Source: Collinsella sp.
Lineage (GTDB): Bacteria > Actinomycetota > Coriobacteriia > Coriobacteriales > Coriobacteriaceae
Direction: 5' to 3'
Assembly (NCBI GenBank): GCA_019425045.1
Contig: JAHYYI010000010.1
Location: 1 to 50,233 of the forward strand
DNA: 50,233 bases
Positions 16,967 through 25,755 of the stretch are shown one piece after another (the first letter of the stretch is position 1; the number at the start of each line of letters is the position of its first letter). The notes below the pieces were generated by a model, which saw only the letters and a list, made by a program, of their open reading frames with translations, had not been told where the DNA came from and ran no database searches. A program made the translations under genes and the position numbers.

Positions 16967-17799
16967 GAAAGATCGTATCGGTCCTGAGCGCCGCTGTGCT
17001 TACGCTTACGCTGTGCGCCTGTTCTTCGGGATCTTCTACCTCTTCCATTACCGTGGCCGGCTCCACGACCTGCCTTCCTATCGCCGAAATTGCGGCAGAG
17101 GGCTTTAAGGAGGAGACCGGCATCGACGTGCTCGTTTCCGGTTTGGGCTCTTCCGCTGGCATCGAAGCCGTCAGCGCCGGCACGGCCGATATCGCCAGCT
17201 CCTCCCGTGGACTCAATGCCGACGAACAGGATCTGGGCCTGACTCCCATCGTCATTGCCCACGACGGTATCGCGGTCATCGTGAACGAAGACAACCCCGT
17301 CGATAACCTCTCGACCGAGCAGCTCCGCGATATCTATGCCGGCAAGATCACCAACTGGAAAGAAGTCGGTGGCGAGGACCTGAGGATTCAGGTTATCAAC
17401 CGAGATGAGGCGTCTGGCACGCGTGAAGCCTTCCGCACCATCGTGATGGACGGCACCCCGTTCGATCGCCGCTCCGCCGTTCTTTCGGGCACGGGCCAGG
17501 TGCGCGACGTGGTATCTCGTTCGCGCGGGGCTATCGGCTACATTTCGCTGGGCTTCGTCGATAGCCTCAACGCCAAGACCTCGGTCAAGGCCGTCTCGGT
17601 CAATCATGTTGAGGCGTCCGAGAAGACGGTCGCGAGTGGCGGCTATCCCATCTCGCGCGACCTTTACTTCTTTGTGAAGGGTGCGCCTTCGCAGCAGGCG
17701 CAGGATTACATCGACTACGTGACGTCCGAAAAGATGGACAAGCAGATTCGCGAGGCGGGCTTTATTCCCGTCACCAACGACGAGAAGGGGAGTGAGTAG
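16963..17799 (+). CDS. pstS: Phosphate ABC transporter substrate-binding lipoprotein PstS
   Basis: A 278-residue lipoprotein that captures inorganic phosphate outside the membrane. A signal peptide ends in the lipobox L-C-A-C with the modified cysteine at residue 20. The mature part has V-A-G-S-T-T, where T-S-type residues bind phosphate, A-x-S-S-R-G-L, the hinge N-R-D-E-A-S-G-T-R-E-A-F and G-A-I-G-Y-I-S-L-G-F. These are hallmarks of PstS family proteins of the short (about 270-300) type. The ATG shares its last bases with the pgeF stop codon, so translation may be coupled. It heads pstSCAB-phoU. Confidence 0.96.
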   Translation: MRKIVSVLSAAVLTLTLCACSSGSSTSSITVAGSTTCLPIAEIAAEGFKEETGIDVLVSGLGSSAGIEAVSAGTADIASSSRGLNADEQDLGLTPIVIAHDGIAVIVNEDNPVDNLSTEQLRDIYAGKITNWKEVGGEDLRIQVINRDEASGTREAFRTIVMDGTPFDRRSAVLSGTGQVRDVVSRSRGAIGYISLGFVDSLNAKTSVKAVSVNHVEASEKTVASGGYPISRDLYFFVKGAPSQQAQDYIDYVTSEKMDKQIREAGFIPVTNDEKGSE

Positions 17800-17800
17800 C

Positions 17801-18727
17801 ATGGAAGCACAGGAAAACTCCCAGACTGAGCAGAATGCTCAGGCGCCCAAGAAGCGCGAGCTGGCGCTCGTATCGCGCAGCACCTATATCAAGGAGAAGG
17901 CGCTGCAGTGGATTTTCTTTGCCTGCGCGTTCTTGGCGGTTGTTACCGTCATCCTGATTTTTGTCTTTACCACCTACTCGGCGCTGCCCGTCTTTACCGA
18001 CATCGGTCTGGCGGACTTCTTTAGCTTTACGTGGGCGCCCTCTGAGGGCCACTACGGCATCGTGTCGCTGCTTGCCGGCTCGGGTCTGGTGACCGTCGGT
18101 GCGCTCGCCATGGGTGTGCCCCTAGGCGTGGGCACGGCCGTGTATCTGGTCGAGATCGCCAGCAAGCGCGTGCGCAAGCTCATCAGCCCTGCCGTTGACC
18201 TGTTGGCCGGCATCCCTTCTATCATCTATGGCTTCTTTGGCATGATCATCATCCGTCCGTTTATCGCGCAACTGACCGGTGGTCTTGGTTTTGGTGCGCT
18301 GACGGCGTGGTTCGTGCTTGCCATCATGATCGTCCCTACCATCACCACGCTCACCATCGATGCCCTCAATTCCATTCCCATGGGTATTCGCGAGGCATCG
18401 TATGCCATGGGTGCTACTAAATGGCAGACCATCTATAAGGTCGTGCTACCTGCCGCTAAGCTGGGTATCGTGGATGCCATCGTGCTGGGTATGGGCCGTG
18501 CCATCGGCGAGACCATGGCCGTGCTCATGGTCGTGGGTAACGCCCCGGTTATTCCCGACAGCATTGCGAGCCCCATCTCGACGCTCACGAGCCAGATCGC
18601 GCTCGACATGAGCTATTCCTCGGGTCTGCACCGCTCGGCGCTGTTCGGCATGGGCGTGGTCCTGTTTATCATCTCCGCCACGCTGGTGGGCATCGTCCGT
18701 CTGATTTCCAAGAAGAAGAGGGGGTAG
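17801..18727 (+). CDS. pstC: Phosphate ABC transporter permease PstC
   Basis: A 308-residue inner-membrane permease with six expected helices. The EAA-type loop for contact with PstB reads E-A-S-Y-A-M-G-A-T-K-W-Q-T, and G-M-G-R-A-I-G-E-T-M-A-V follows. It pairs with PstA to form the phosphate channel. I chose ATG 17801 (AGGGGAG upstream) rather than the in-frame GTG at 17792, which overlaps the pstS stop. The first 40 residues are polar and cytoplasmic. pstA begins three bases after its stop. Confidence 0.95.
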   Translation: MEAQENSQTEQNAQAPKKRELALVSRSTYIKEKALQWIFFACAFLAVVTVILIFVFTTYSALPVFTDIGLADFFSFTWAPSEGHYGIVSLLAGSGLVTVGALAMGVPLGVGTAVYLVEIASKRVRKLISPAVDLLAGIPSIIYGFFGMIIIRPFIAQLTGGLGFGALTAWFVLAIMIVPTITTLTIDALNSIPMGIREASYAMGATKWQTIYKVVLPAAKLGIVDAIVLGMGRAIGETMAVLMVVGNAPVIPDSIASPISTLTSQIALDMSYSSGLHRSALFGMGVVLFIISATLVGIVRLISKKKRG

Positions 18728-18730
18728 GCT

Positions 18731-19636
18731 ATGTCCGATTCCGTTGACACGACGGTCGATACGACCTCGTCGCGCGAGCGCATCAAGCGTGCCCTTTCCC
18801 ATGGCAAGAAGGGCCGCATCAACAAGGACCTGTCCAACAAGATCATGCTTGGCGTGTTCCGTGCCGCGGCATACATCACCACGCTGGTGCTTGTCGCTAT
18901 CATCGCCTACGTGGTCATCAACGGCCTGCCGCATATCTCGCTCGACTTTATCTTCGGTTGGCCCCAGGGCGTCAACGCCGAGGGCGGAATTTGGCCCACG
19001 ATCGTCTCGACCGTCTATGTGACGGCGCTCGCCATGCTTATCTGCACGCCGATTGCTGTGCTGGCAGCCGTCTATCTGGCCGAGTACGCCAAGCAGGGCA
19101 AGGTCGTCGAGCTCATTCGCTACGCTGCTGACGCTTTGGCCTCGGTGCCCTCCATCGTTATGGGCCTGTTTGGCTACGCCTTGTTTGTCGAGGCCATGGG
19201 CCTGGGCCTTTCGATGGTCTCGGCCGCTCTGGCGCTCGCGCTCTTGATGCTTCCCATCGTCATGCGCACCACCGAAGAGGCCATTCGCGCCGTCCCGCGC
19301 TATATCCGTTGGGGCGCGTACGGCCTGGGCGCCACCAAGTGGCAGGTTGTCTCCAAGATTGTGCTTCCTTCTGCCTTTGGCCGTATTGCCACGGGCATCG
19401 TCCTCGCCATCGGCCGCGCCATTGGCGAGACCGCGGTGGTGCTCTACACCATGGGCCAAGCCATCAATCTACCTATTTCGCCGCTCGATTCCGGCCGCCC
19501 CATGACGGTTCACCTGTACCTGCTTGCCAACGACGGCATCAACATGAACGCAGCCTACGGCACCGCGCTCTTGCTGATGGTGATCATTCTGGCCTTCAAC
19601 CTGTTTGCGCGCTTCCTGTCGCGCAAGCGTCGCTAG
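18731..19636 (+). CDS. pstA: Phosphate ABC transporter permease PstA
   Basis: A 301-residue permease partner of PstC. It has about six membrane helices, the P-S-I-V-M-G-L-F-G-Y segment, and the EAA loop G-A-Y-G-L-G-A-T-K-W-Q-V-V, followed by A-I-G-R-A-I-G-E-T-A. It starts behind GAGGGGG and lies three bases after pstC, consistent with a single message. The N-terminal 30 residues are polar and Arg/Lys-rich, which orients the N-terminus to the cytoplasm. Confidence 0.95.
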   Translation: MSDSVDTTVDTTSSRERIKRALSHGKKGRINKDLSNKIMLGVFRAAAYITTLVLVAIIAYVVINGLPHISLDFIFGWPQGVNAEGGIWPTIVSTVYVTALAMLICTPIAVLAAVYLAEYAKQGKVVELIRYAADALASVPSIVMGLFGYALFVEAMGLGLSMVSAALALALLMLPIVMRTTEEAIRAVPRYIRWGAYGLGATKWQVVSKIVLPSAFGRIATGIVLAIGRAIGETAVVLYTMGQAINLPISPLDSGRPMTVHLYLLANDGINMNAAYGTALLLMVIILAFNLFARFLSRKRR

Positions 19637-19648
19637 TTAAGGAGTCCC

Positions 19649-20452
<804 letters not shown>

Positions 20453-20544
20453 TCGGTGCGACTAGTCCCAAGCCGATCGGACCTAGTCCGGTGCGTATTC
20501 ACTGTGCGGGCGGCATGACCGCACCCAACTGATTGGAGTGAACC

Positions 20545-21402
20545 ATGCGCAAACTGTTTTCCCGTCAGCTCGTCGAGGCCCGTCACGAGATGCTGAGCAT
20601 CTATGAGGCCGTCGATCTAGCCCTCCACGATGCCGTGAAGGCCTATGTGACCGACGACCGCAAGCTCGCCACCAAGACCAAGAAGCGCACGCTTTCGATT
20701 GACGCACGCTGCGCCAACCTGGAGGCCGTCTGCTACAACCTGATCGCCACGCAGTCACCGGTCGCCTCCGACTTCCGCCTGCTTCAGACGATCATCTACG
20801 TCGACTTTAACCTGCAGCGCATGACCGATAAGGTCCGTCAGATCTGCCGTGCCACGCGTCATATGATCAAGGCCGACATCTCGCTGCCCAAGGAGCTTGT
20901 CGGCACGGTTGAGGCCGAGGCTGAGGCCGTCTACCAGGTGCTGGGCTCTTCGCTTTCTGCGCTCGTCACCAATGATATGTCCATCATCTGCAACCTGGCC
21001 GTCGAGGACGAGCCAGTGCACGCTGCCTACGAGAAGTTCTTCCGCACCTTTAACCGTATGGATACGGGCGACTTTATGGACGACGACAGCAACTATGACG
21101 ACCTGCGCCGCGCCATCATGGTTTCGCGCTACCTCGATCGCATCGCTTCGATTTCCATCGATGCCGCTTGCCGTCTGACCTTCCTGTTGACCGGTCAGCG
21201 TATGAACGCCGGCGATATCGCCCGCACTGATGAGGACGAGCTCGAGAGCATGCGCGTGCCTTCGGGCGAGGGTGTTATCATGAGGCCCGCCGTCGACGCG
21301 CGCTACGTTGCCAAGGTGCCCGCCAACGAGGTCAGCGAGGGTCTTCGCTACCTGCTCGATCATCTTGAGGACGAGGACGATGGCGAGGACGACGAGGAGT
21401 AA
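20545..21402 (+). CDS. phoU: Phosphate uptake regulator PhoU
   Basis: A 285-residue PhoU protein, longer than the usual 215-235 because of an added C-terminal part (about 225-285) that ends in a highly acidic run of Asp and Glu. PhoU folds as two three-helix bundles, restrains phosphate uptake by Pst and signals to the PhoR kinase. Visible cues are the helical N-terminus with H-D-A-V-K-A-Y and the phrase Q-S-P-V-A-S-D-F-R-L-L-Q-T. It closes the pst operon 92 bases after pstB with a GGAGTG site. No phoB/phoR genes are in the window. Confidence 0.92.
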   Translation: MRKLFSRQLVEARHEMLSIYEAVDLALHDAVKAYVTDDRKLATKTKKRTLSIDARCANLEAVCYNLIATQSPVASDFRLLQTIIYVDFNLQRMTDKVRQICRATRHMIKADISLPKELVGTVEAEAEAVYQVLGSSLSALVTNDMSIICNLAVEDEPVHAAYEKFFRTFNRMDTGDFMDDDSNYDDLRRAIMVSRYLDRIASISIDAACRLTFLLTGQRMNAGDIARTDEDELESMRVPSGEGVIMRPAVDARYVAKVPANEVSEGLRYLLDHLEDEDDGEDDEE

Positions 21403-21439
21403 GTAGCCCCGTTCGTCGAAAGATTGTAAATACCTAAGT

Positions 21440-21471
21440 GAGCGCGGCCTTGCACATGCGGGACCGCGCTC
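21440..21471 (+). terminator. Possible terminator hairpin after phoU
   Basis: GAGCGCGG (21440-21447) pairs perfectly with CCGCGCTC (21464-21471). It is followed by only TTGCG, so it is a weak or non-intrinsic terminator. It separates the pst operon from yggS. Confidence 0.45.
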
Positions 21472-21521
21472 TTGCGTTAGCATGGGACTACTTGTTTGGC
21501 TGTCAGCGGAGGCGATTAGCA

Positions 21522-22259
21522 ATGGATAACTATTTGGACTTGATGCGCGCTCGCCGCGAGCAGATTCTGGAACGTTTTTATGCGGCGCTCGATCGCGCGG
21601 GCCGCCCCCACGACGCCGCGGGCCTCATTGCCGTGTCCAAGACCGTTGGTGTCGATGAGACCGTTGCCGCCATCCAAGCGGGGTATCGCCATTTTGCCGA
21701 GAACCGCCCGCAGGAGCTGGTTCGCAAGCTCACGGGTCTGGCGGAGCATCCGGAGCTGCCCGAGGTGCGCTTCGATATGATCGGCAACCTGCAGACCAAT
21801 AAGATCAATGCGGTGCTGAGCTCAGCCGAGTTGATTCACTCGGTGGGTTCGCTGCATCTGGCACAGGCGATCTCGAGCCGTGCTGTCCGCAAGATTGAGG
21901 CAGGCGAGTTCGCCGGCCCCCAGCGTGTGCTCATCGAGGTCAATGTGAGTGGTGAGGAGTCGAAGGGAGGCTTTTCGCCCGATGAGATTCGCGCCGCCGC
22001 GGGTGAGCTTGCGGAACTTGAGGGAATTTGCGTACAGGGGCTTATGACTATGGCGCCCCGGGGGAATAAGGATGTGGCACGCCGCACCTTTGCGGGGCTT
22101 CGTGAGCTGAGGGATGAGCTGGAGGCGGCGCATCCCGATTTGAACCTGCCTGAGCTTTCCTGCGGCATGAGCGAGGACTTTGAGCCTGCCCTTGAGGAGG
22201 GCTCTACGCTCGTTCGCCTGGGCAGGGTAGTATTTAGCCCGGAGTTTGCAGTAAAATAA
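21522..22259 (+). CDS. yggS: PLP-binding homeostasis protein YggS (PLPBP)
   Basis: A 245-residue single-domain TIM-barrel protein that binds pyridoxal 5'-phosphate and helps keep B6 and amino-acid pools balanced; it has no known catalytic turnover. The PLP lysine lies in L-I-A-V-S-K-T-V. Other marks are F-A-E-N-R-P-Q-E (here with P where G-E is common), F-D-M-I-G-N-L-Q-T-N-K, V-N-V-S-G-E-E-S-K-G-G-F, G-L-M-T-M-A-P and L-S-C-G-M-S-E-D-F. The ATG at 21522 follows GGAGG by nine bases; upstream in-frame starts lack sites. It normally neighbours ftsZ/pgeF and sepF, as it would here without the pst insertion. Confidence 0.94.
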   Translation: MDNYLDLMRARREQILERFYAALDRAGRPHDAAGLIAVSKTVGVDETVAAIQAGYRHFAENRPQELVRKLTGLAEHPELPEVRFDMIGNLQTNKINAVLSSAELIHSVGSLHLAQAISSRAVRKIEAGEFAGPQRVLIEVNVSGEESKGGFSPDEIRAAAGELAELEGICVQGLMTMAPRGNKDVARRTFAGLRELRDELEAAHPDLNLPELSCGMSEDFEPALEEGSTLVRLGRVVFSPEFAVK

Positions 22260-22319
22260 GGCTCTGAAGTGCGCACTGATTATCGGGGCGCCTGCACTAA
22301 ACCGCGAGAGGACACAACC

Positions 22320-23042
22320 ATGGGCTTCCTTGACGAGATTAAAAATAAGATGCACCTGGGCGGCCAGCAGGGTTACGACCAGGGTTATGGCCAGGACGAC
22401 GACTACGGCTACGATGACGGCTATGACGATAGTTATCAGGGCAACGGCTACAGCGGTGCTTCGGGCGAGGGCTTCTACACCCAAGACGAGCCGAGCAACG
22501 GCCTGCTTGGTCAGACGCGCCGCGGTGAAGCTGAGTCGGTTGCCGTGTATACGCGCTCCGGTCAGCTGGTCGGCGATGACTCCCGCCATGCCACGACGTA
22601 TAACCCGCCTTCGCGCTCGCAGGACGGCGTTGCGAGCGGTTATCGTCCTGGTGCCTATGATACGCCGTCGAGCTACGCCGAGAACACCCGCGCCCGTGCC
22701 GCCGCTGCACCCGCGCCTGCGCCGAGCGATGCCTCGGCCTATGCGAGCAATATCATCAACGCCACGCCGCAGCTGCCGGCCTATGTCCTGCGCCCCGAGA
22801 GCTATGACGACGTGGAGACCGTGGTGCGCCGCGTTCGCACCAAGCAGCCTGTCGCACTGATTTTTGTGGGCGTACGCACCGAAGTTGCCAAGCGCGTCTT
22901 GGACTTCTCTTACGGCTTTGCCTGCGGTCTGGGCGCCACGGTCAAGGAGGTAGGCGACCGCGTGTTCATGGTGCTGCCCGCCGGTTGCGAGGTCAAAGAT
23001 TCCGATCTCAAGAAGCTTCGTGCCGACGGCTACCTTAAGTAA
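22320..23042 (+). CDS. sepF: Cell division protein SepF
   Basis: A 240-residue SepF, longer than the usual 150-180 because of a disordered linker. A short amphipathic membrane-binding helix (M-G-F-L-D-E-I-K-N-K-M) begins the protein. A Gly/Tyr/Asp/Gln-rich stretch (15-55) and Ala/Pro-rich linker (to about 150) precede the conserved SepF domain (about 155-235) with V-A-L-I-F-V-G, F-S-Y-G-F-A-C-G-L-G and F-M-V-L-P-A-G-C-E-V. SepF tethers FtsZ to the membrane and substitutes for FtsA in actinobacteria, which fits the absence of ftsA here. The start follows GAGAGGAC. Confidence 0.94.
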   Translation: MGFLDEIKNKMHLGGQQGYDQGYGQDDDYGYDDGYDDSYQGNGYSGASGEGFYTQDEPSNGLLGQTRRGEAESVAVYTRSGQLVGDDSRHATTYNPPSRSQDGVASGYRPGAYDTPSSYAENTRARAAAAPAPAPSDASAYASNIINATPQLPAYVLRPESYDDVETVVRRVRTKQPVALIFVGVRTEVAKRVLDFSYGFACGLGATVKEVGDRVFMVLPAGCEVKDSDLKKLRADGYLK

Positions 23043-23063
23043 AGACAAGACGAGGAGATTCCC

Positions 23064-23345
23064 ATCAACATCTACACTATCGTCCAGCTGGTCAACACGC
23101 TGTTCAACTTCTATTCCACGCTCATTGTCGTCTACTGCTTTATGACGTGGATTCCCATGAAGCAGGGTGGTTTACTTCAGGATATTGCTGCGGTGCTCGA
23201 TAGCGTGTGCGGTCCGTGGCTCAACCTGTTCCGTCGTTTCATCCCGCCGATGGGCGGTATCGATTTTTCGCCGGTCGTTGCGATTATTGCGTTGCAGTTG
23301 GTGCAGAGGCTGGTTCTGCAGCTTCTTATAGGTATACTCGTGTAG
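23064..23345 (+). CDS. YggT family membrane protein with apparent AUC start
   Basis: A small (93 residue) integral membrane protein of the YggT family, typically next to sepF and divIVA; its role is unclear. Two hydrophobic segments flank P-W-L-N-L-F-R-R-F-I-P-P-M-G-G-I-D-F-S-P, the family signature. The first ATG in frame (23142) lies inside the first membrane helix, giving an implausible 67-residue product. Translation upstream continues as I-N-I-Y-T-I-V-Q-L-V-N-T-L-F-N-F, a typical YggT N-terminus. A strong AGGAG (23053-23057) sits six bases before ATC at 23064; ATT at 23058 is one base after the site. I therefore infer a non-canonical start or a single-base difference from ATG. Confidence 0.72.
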   Translation: MNIYTIVQLVNTLFNFYSTLIVVYCFMTWIPMKQGGLLQDIAAVLDSVCGPWLNLFRRFIPPMGGIDFSPVVAIIALQLVQRLVLQLLIGILV

Positions 23346-23406
23346 AACTGACTTAGTAACTTACGTCGGGCGTGTAGCGCCGAGGCGATGAAAAAGGAGA
23401 CTTGTT

Positions 23407-24081
23407 ATGGCTATTACCCCTGCAGACATCCAGGCTCAGACTTTCTCTGAGGCCAAGCGTGGCTACGATCCTGCCGAGGTCGACGTCTTCTTGGAGACGC
23501 TGTCCTCCGAGGTTGACGCTATGCTCGCTAAGATCGTCGACCTTAAGGGTCGTCTGACTGCTACCGAGCAGCAGCTTGCCGATGCGCAGGCTCAGCTTGC
23601 CCAGGCTCAGGATGCCCCCGCCCAGGCCGTTCCTGCCGCCCCCGTGGCTGCTCCCGCCCCTGACTTCTCCGCTCAGGAGCGCCAGATTTCCGCTGCCCTG
23701 ATCGCTGCCCAGCAGACCGCTGAGACCATCGTCAACGATGCCAATGAGAACGCTGAGCGTATTCGCAACGAGGCTGACGCCAAGGCCCGCGAGGTTATCC
23801 GCCAGGCTCTGACCGAAAAGCAGGCTGAGCTCGAGGAGATCGATCGTCTCAAGGCTTCTCGTGAGGAGTTCAAGGCCGAGTATCTCAAGCTCATCCAGCA
23901 CTTCATGGACGATGCCCAGAACTCCTTCCCGGCCGACCTCATGGCCTCCACGCCGGTCGGTTCTGCCGCTTCTCCTGCGGTGACTGTTCCCGCCGAGCCG
24001 CTGCCCGTCGCTGACCCGGTTGTCCCCGTGGCCGATCCCTTCGCCCCGATCGACAACTTCGCTGCCGACGACCTGGACTAA
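23407..24081 (+). CDS. divIVA: DivIVA domain protein (polar growth/division scaffold)
   Basis: A 224-residue cytoplasmic scaffold that senses membrane curvature at poles and septa. The N-terminal DivIVA domain starts I-T-P-A-D-I-Q-A-Q-T-F, followed by R-G-Y-D-P-A-E-V-D-V-F-L. Coiled coil (about 35-60 and 95-175, rich in Q, A and E) is interrupted by an Ala/Pro linker at about 75-90. The C-terminal 40 residues are Pro/Val/Ala-rich. AAGGAG lies before the start. It closes the dcw neighbourhood and is followed by a strong terminator. Confidence 0.93.
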   Translation: MAITPADIQAQTFSEAKRGYDPAEVDVFLETLSSEVDAMLAKIVDLKGRLTATEQQLADAQAQLAQAQDAPAQAVPAAPVAAPAPDFSAQERQISAALIAAQQTAETIVNDANENAERIRNEADAKAREVIRQALTEKQAELEEIDRLKASREEFKAEYLKLIQHFMDDAQNSFPADLMASTPVGSAASPAVTVPAEPLPVADPVVPVADPFAPIDNFAADDLD

Positions 24082-24108
24082 CATTCGGCCTACAATTTAG
24101 TGCCTAGA

Positions 24109-24138
24109 AAGGACCCGCAGCTTGCGGGTCCTTTTTTA
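24109..24138 (+). terminator. Rho-independent terminator after divIVA
   Basis: GGACCCGCA pairs with TGCGGGTCC around the loop GCT and is followed by TTTTTT. It ends the + strand dcw region. Confidence 0.92.
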
Positions 24139-24161
24139 TGACTGTACCGGGGCGCGCAACA

Positions 24162-24201
24162 TAAAAAACCGAGCCCTGCACATAGTGGCGCAGAACTCGG
24201 C
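24162..24201 (-). terminator. Rho-independent terminator of the nitroreductase gene
   Basis: Read on the minus strand, CCGAGTTCTGC pairs imperfectly with GCAGGGCTCGG and runs into TTTTTT. It lies directly opposite the divIVA terminator, so the convergent units are insulated from each other. Confidence 0.82.
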
Positions 24202-24225
24202 GAACCGGTGAGCGGTCAAGGATAG

Positions 24226-24254
24226 GTTTTAGGGCATGTCCCAAAATCTACTTG
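24226..24254. repeat. Dispersed palindrome, copy 1 (GGGACATG core)
   Basis: On the minus strand it reads AAGTAGATTTT then GGGACATGCCC then TAAAACC, a near palindrome centred on CATG. It shares AGTAGATTTT and GGGACATG with the element at 45087-45119. The stop codon of the nitroreductase lies inside it. Confidence 0.6.
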
Positions 24255-24778
24255 AGGAGGAAGTCGGAGAGGGGAATGGTACGGGCCTCGCGATGCTCGG
24301 AATCGGCGATGTGGTCGGCAGGATATCCGCAGACGAGCATGTGATAGGGATAGACGCCCTCGGGCAGGTTGAACTGCTCCTGTGCCACCTCGGGCTTAAA
24401 ATGGCATACCCAACACGTTCCCAGGCCCTGCTCGGTGGCCTCCATCATCATCTGATCGCACACTATGGACGTATCGATTTCACTGGAATTCATCTGGTCA
24501 TACGGGCGTACCCAAGCATCATCGGTAACGCTGCAAATAAGGAAGACAAGCGGAGCCCCAAAGATAGACCCATCACGAGCAAACCGAGGCTGACAAGCAG
24601 CAGCCTTCTCCAGAAGCTCGGGCGTATCCAACACCATCACACGAGAAGGATGATTATTACAAGCAGAAGGAGCAATCCGCCCAGCCTCAACAATGGCATC
24701 CACCACAGCTTGCTCAACAGAACGATTCTCAAACTCGCGACAAGAATACCGAGACCGAGCCAGATCCAAATAAGACAT
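24248..24778 (-). CDS. Nitroreductase family flavoprotein
   Basis: A 176-residue protein of the short nitroreductase class, FMN-dependent enzymes that reduce nitro groups, quinones or other acceptors with NAD(P)H. Visible marks are the N-terminal R-S-R-Y-S-C-R-E-F (FMN phosphate site), A-G-R-I-A-P-S-A-C-N-N-H-P (FMN contact), the central D-Q-M-M-M-E-A-T-E-Q-G-L-G-T-C-W-V-C segment, and a C-terminal G-Y-P. The physiological substrate cannot be read from sequence. The start (minus strand, 24778) has GGAGGG upstream. Codon use changes within the gene: the first half is rich in T-ending codons while the second half follows the G/C-ending style of its neighbours. Confidence 0.88.
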   Translation of the reverse strand: MSYLDLARSRYSCREFENRSVEQAVVDAIVEAGRIAPSACNNHPSRVMVLDTPELLEKAAACQPRFARDGSIFGAPLVFLICSVTDDAWVRPYDQMNSSEIDTSIVCDQMMMEATEQGLGTCWVCHFKPEVAQEQFNLPEGVYPYHMLVCGYPADHIADSEHREARTIPLSDFLLK

Positions 24779-24844
24779 ACAAGCCCTCCAACAATTAAAA
24801 ATCAAACAAACCCAAAGTAACCCAAACAGTACCCAAAGCAGCAA

Positions 24845-24961
24845 TCAGCCAAACGCTCATCAAGGGCCAAAGTGTCCGAACGGGTACCATAGGTCCCTTC
24901 AGCCAAACCCCCATTGCGCTAAACCTATCAGCCAAAGTTCCCAATGGTGGTGCATAAGGGA
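24845..24961. other. Gene-free spacer, A/C-rich on the + strand
   Basis: No ORF with a ribosome site is seen. The + strand here and in the adjoining 5' half of the nitroreductase is markedly rich in A and C, unlike the rest of the window. Confidence 0.5.
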
Positions 24962-25040
24962 GCGGGCCCGGCCACTAATAACCTTTTGAACGACTCTGCT
25001 TGCAGCCGGAGTGAAAAAGGTTATTAGTGGCCGGGCCCGC
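24962..25040. repeat. Giant perfect inverted repeat (26-bp arms)
   Basis: Bases 24962-24987 and 25015-25040 are perfect inverted copies, 26 bp each, separated by 27 bases. The outer half of each arm is G/C-only and the inner half reads ACTAATAACCTTTT. Neither side is followed by a T-tract, so it is not a standard terminator. A GGGACATGTACCCC near-palindrome lies just downstream at about 25048-25063. No transposase or flanking target duplication is visible. Confidence 0.85.
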
Positions 25041-25064
25041 GACCGGTGGGACATGTACCCCCAA

Positions 25065-25688
25065 TTAACTGTTCTTCATGACAATCGAATCCACAACATC
25101 GGCCACATTCTCGCAGCAGTCGGCGCAGTACTCCAGGAAGGCGTAGACGTCACGCCAAGCGATGACCTCGAGCGGATCCTTGCCGTTAACGTGCAGGTTG
25201 CGCATGGCGTTGATGTAGAGCTCGTCGGCCTCGGACTCGATGGTGTTGATCTGGATGACCAGCTCGCGCAGCGTTTTGGACTTGCGGTAGTTGGGAAGCT
25301 CGACCATCAGGTCTTTCATGGCGCGGCAGGCGTCAGTCACCTTGTGGGCGATGACGATGGCGTCGGGATGGATGCTCTGAATGTTGGTGAAGTAGACGCG
25401 CTGCACGACGCCCTCAATACGGTCGAGCACGGTGTCGAGCGCGCAGCTCATCAGATCCAGATCCTCGCGCTCGAGCGGGGTGATAAAGGCGGTGAGCAGG
25501 GCGTCTTCGAGCTCGTGGTGCTTCTTGTCTGCCGCATGCTCAATCGCATGCATCTCCTCGAGCATGTCGTGGATCTGCGCGGGATCAAAGTTCTCAAAAA
25601 TCTTGATGAGCAACTCTGCGGCCTGGACAGCAAGGTCGGCGCAGGCGACGTAGTTGTCAAAGTAGAACGAATCGGGTTTCTTTGCCAT
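25065..25688 (-). CDS. DUF47 family PhoU-like protein, Pit accessory
   Basis: A 207-residue all-helical protein of the DUF47/TIGR00153 family, distant relatives of PhoU that are usually encoded with low-affinity phosphate transporters and are thought to regulate them. Visible cues are the E-H-A-A-D-K-K-H-H-E-L repeat with metal-type Asp/Glu/His residues, T-P-L-E-R-E-D-L, and a second E-S-E-A-D-E-L motif near residue 160, i.e. two symmetric helical bundles. It lies 67 bases downstream of pitA on the same strand, with AAAGGA before its ATG. It is the second PhoU-type protein in the window. Confidence 0.9.
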   Translation of the reverse strand: MAKKPDSFYFDNYVACADLAVQAAELLIKIFENFDPAQIHDMLEEMHAIEHAADKKHHELEDALLTAFITPLEREDLDLMSCALDTVLDRIEGVVQRVYFTNIQSIHPDAIVIAHKVTDACRAMKDLMVELPNYRKSKTLRELVIQINTIESEADELYINAMRNLHVNGKDPLEVIAWRDVYAFLEYCADCCENVADVVDSIVMKNS

Positions 25689-25755
25689 GAGTGGGTCCTT
25701 TCGAGGTGAAGACGGGTGGGCGAAGTGTTGCGGTCCAGATGGACGTTCGGTTTGA

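Noticed and set aside
20453..20544. Stem-like TAGTCC repeats between pstB and phoU
   Set aside because: Short imperfect repeats around ACTAGTCC without a T-tract; too weak to call an attenuator.
24962..25040. Insertion sequence or MITE
   Set aside because: No target-site duplication or transposase is visible, so the mobile nature is only a hypothesis.
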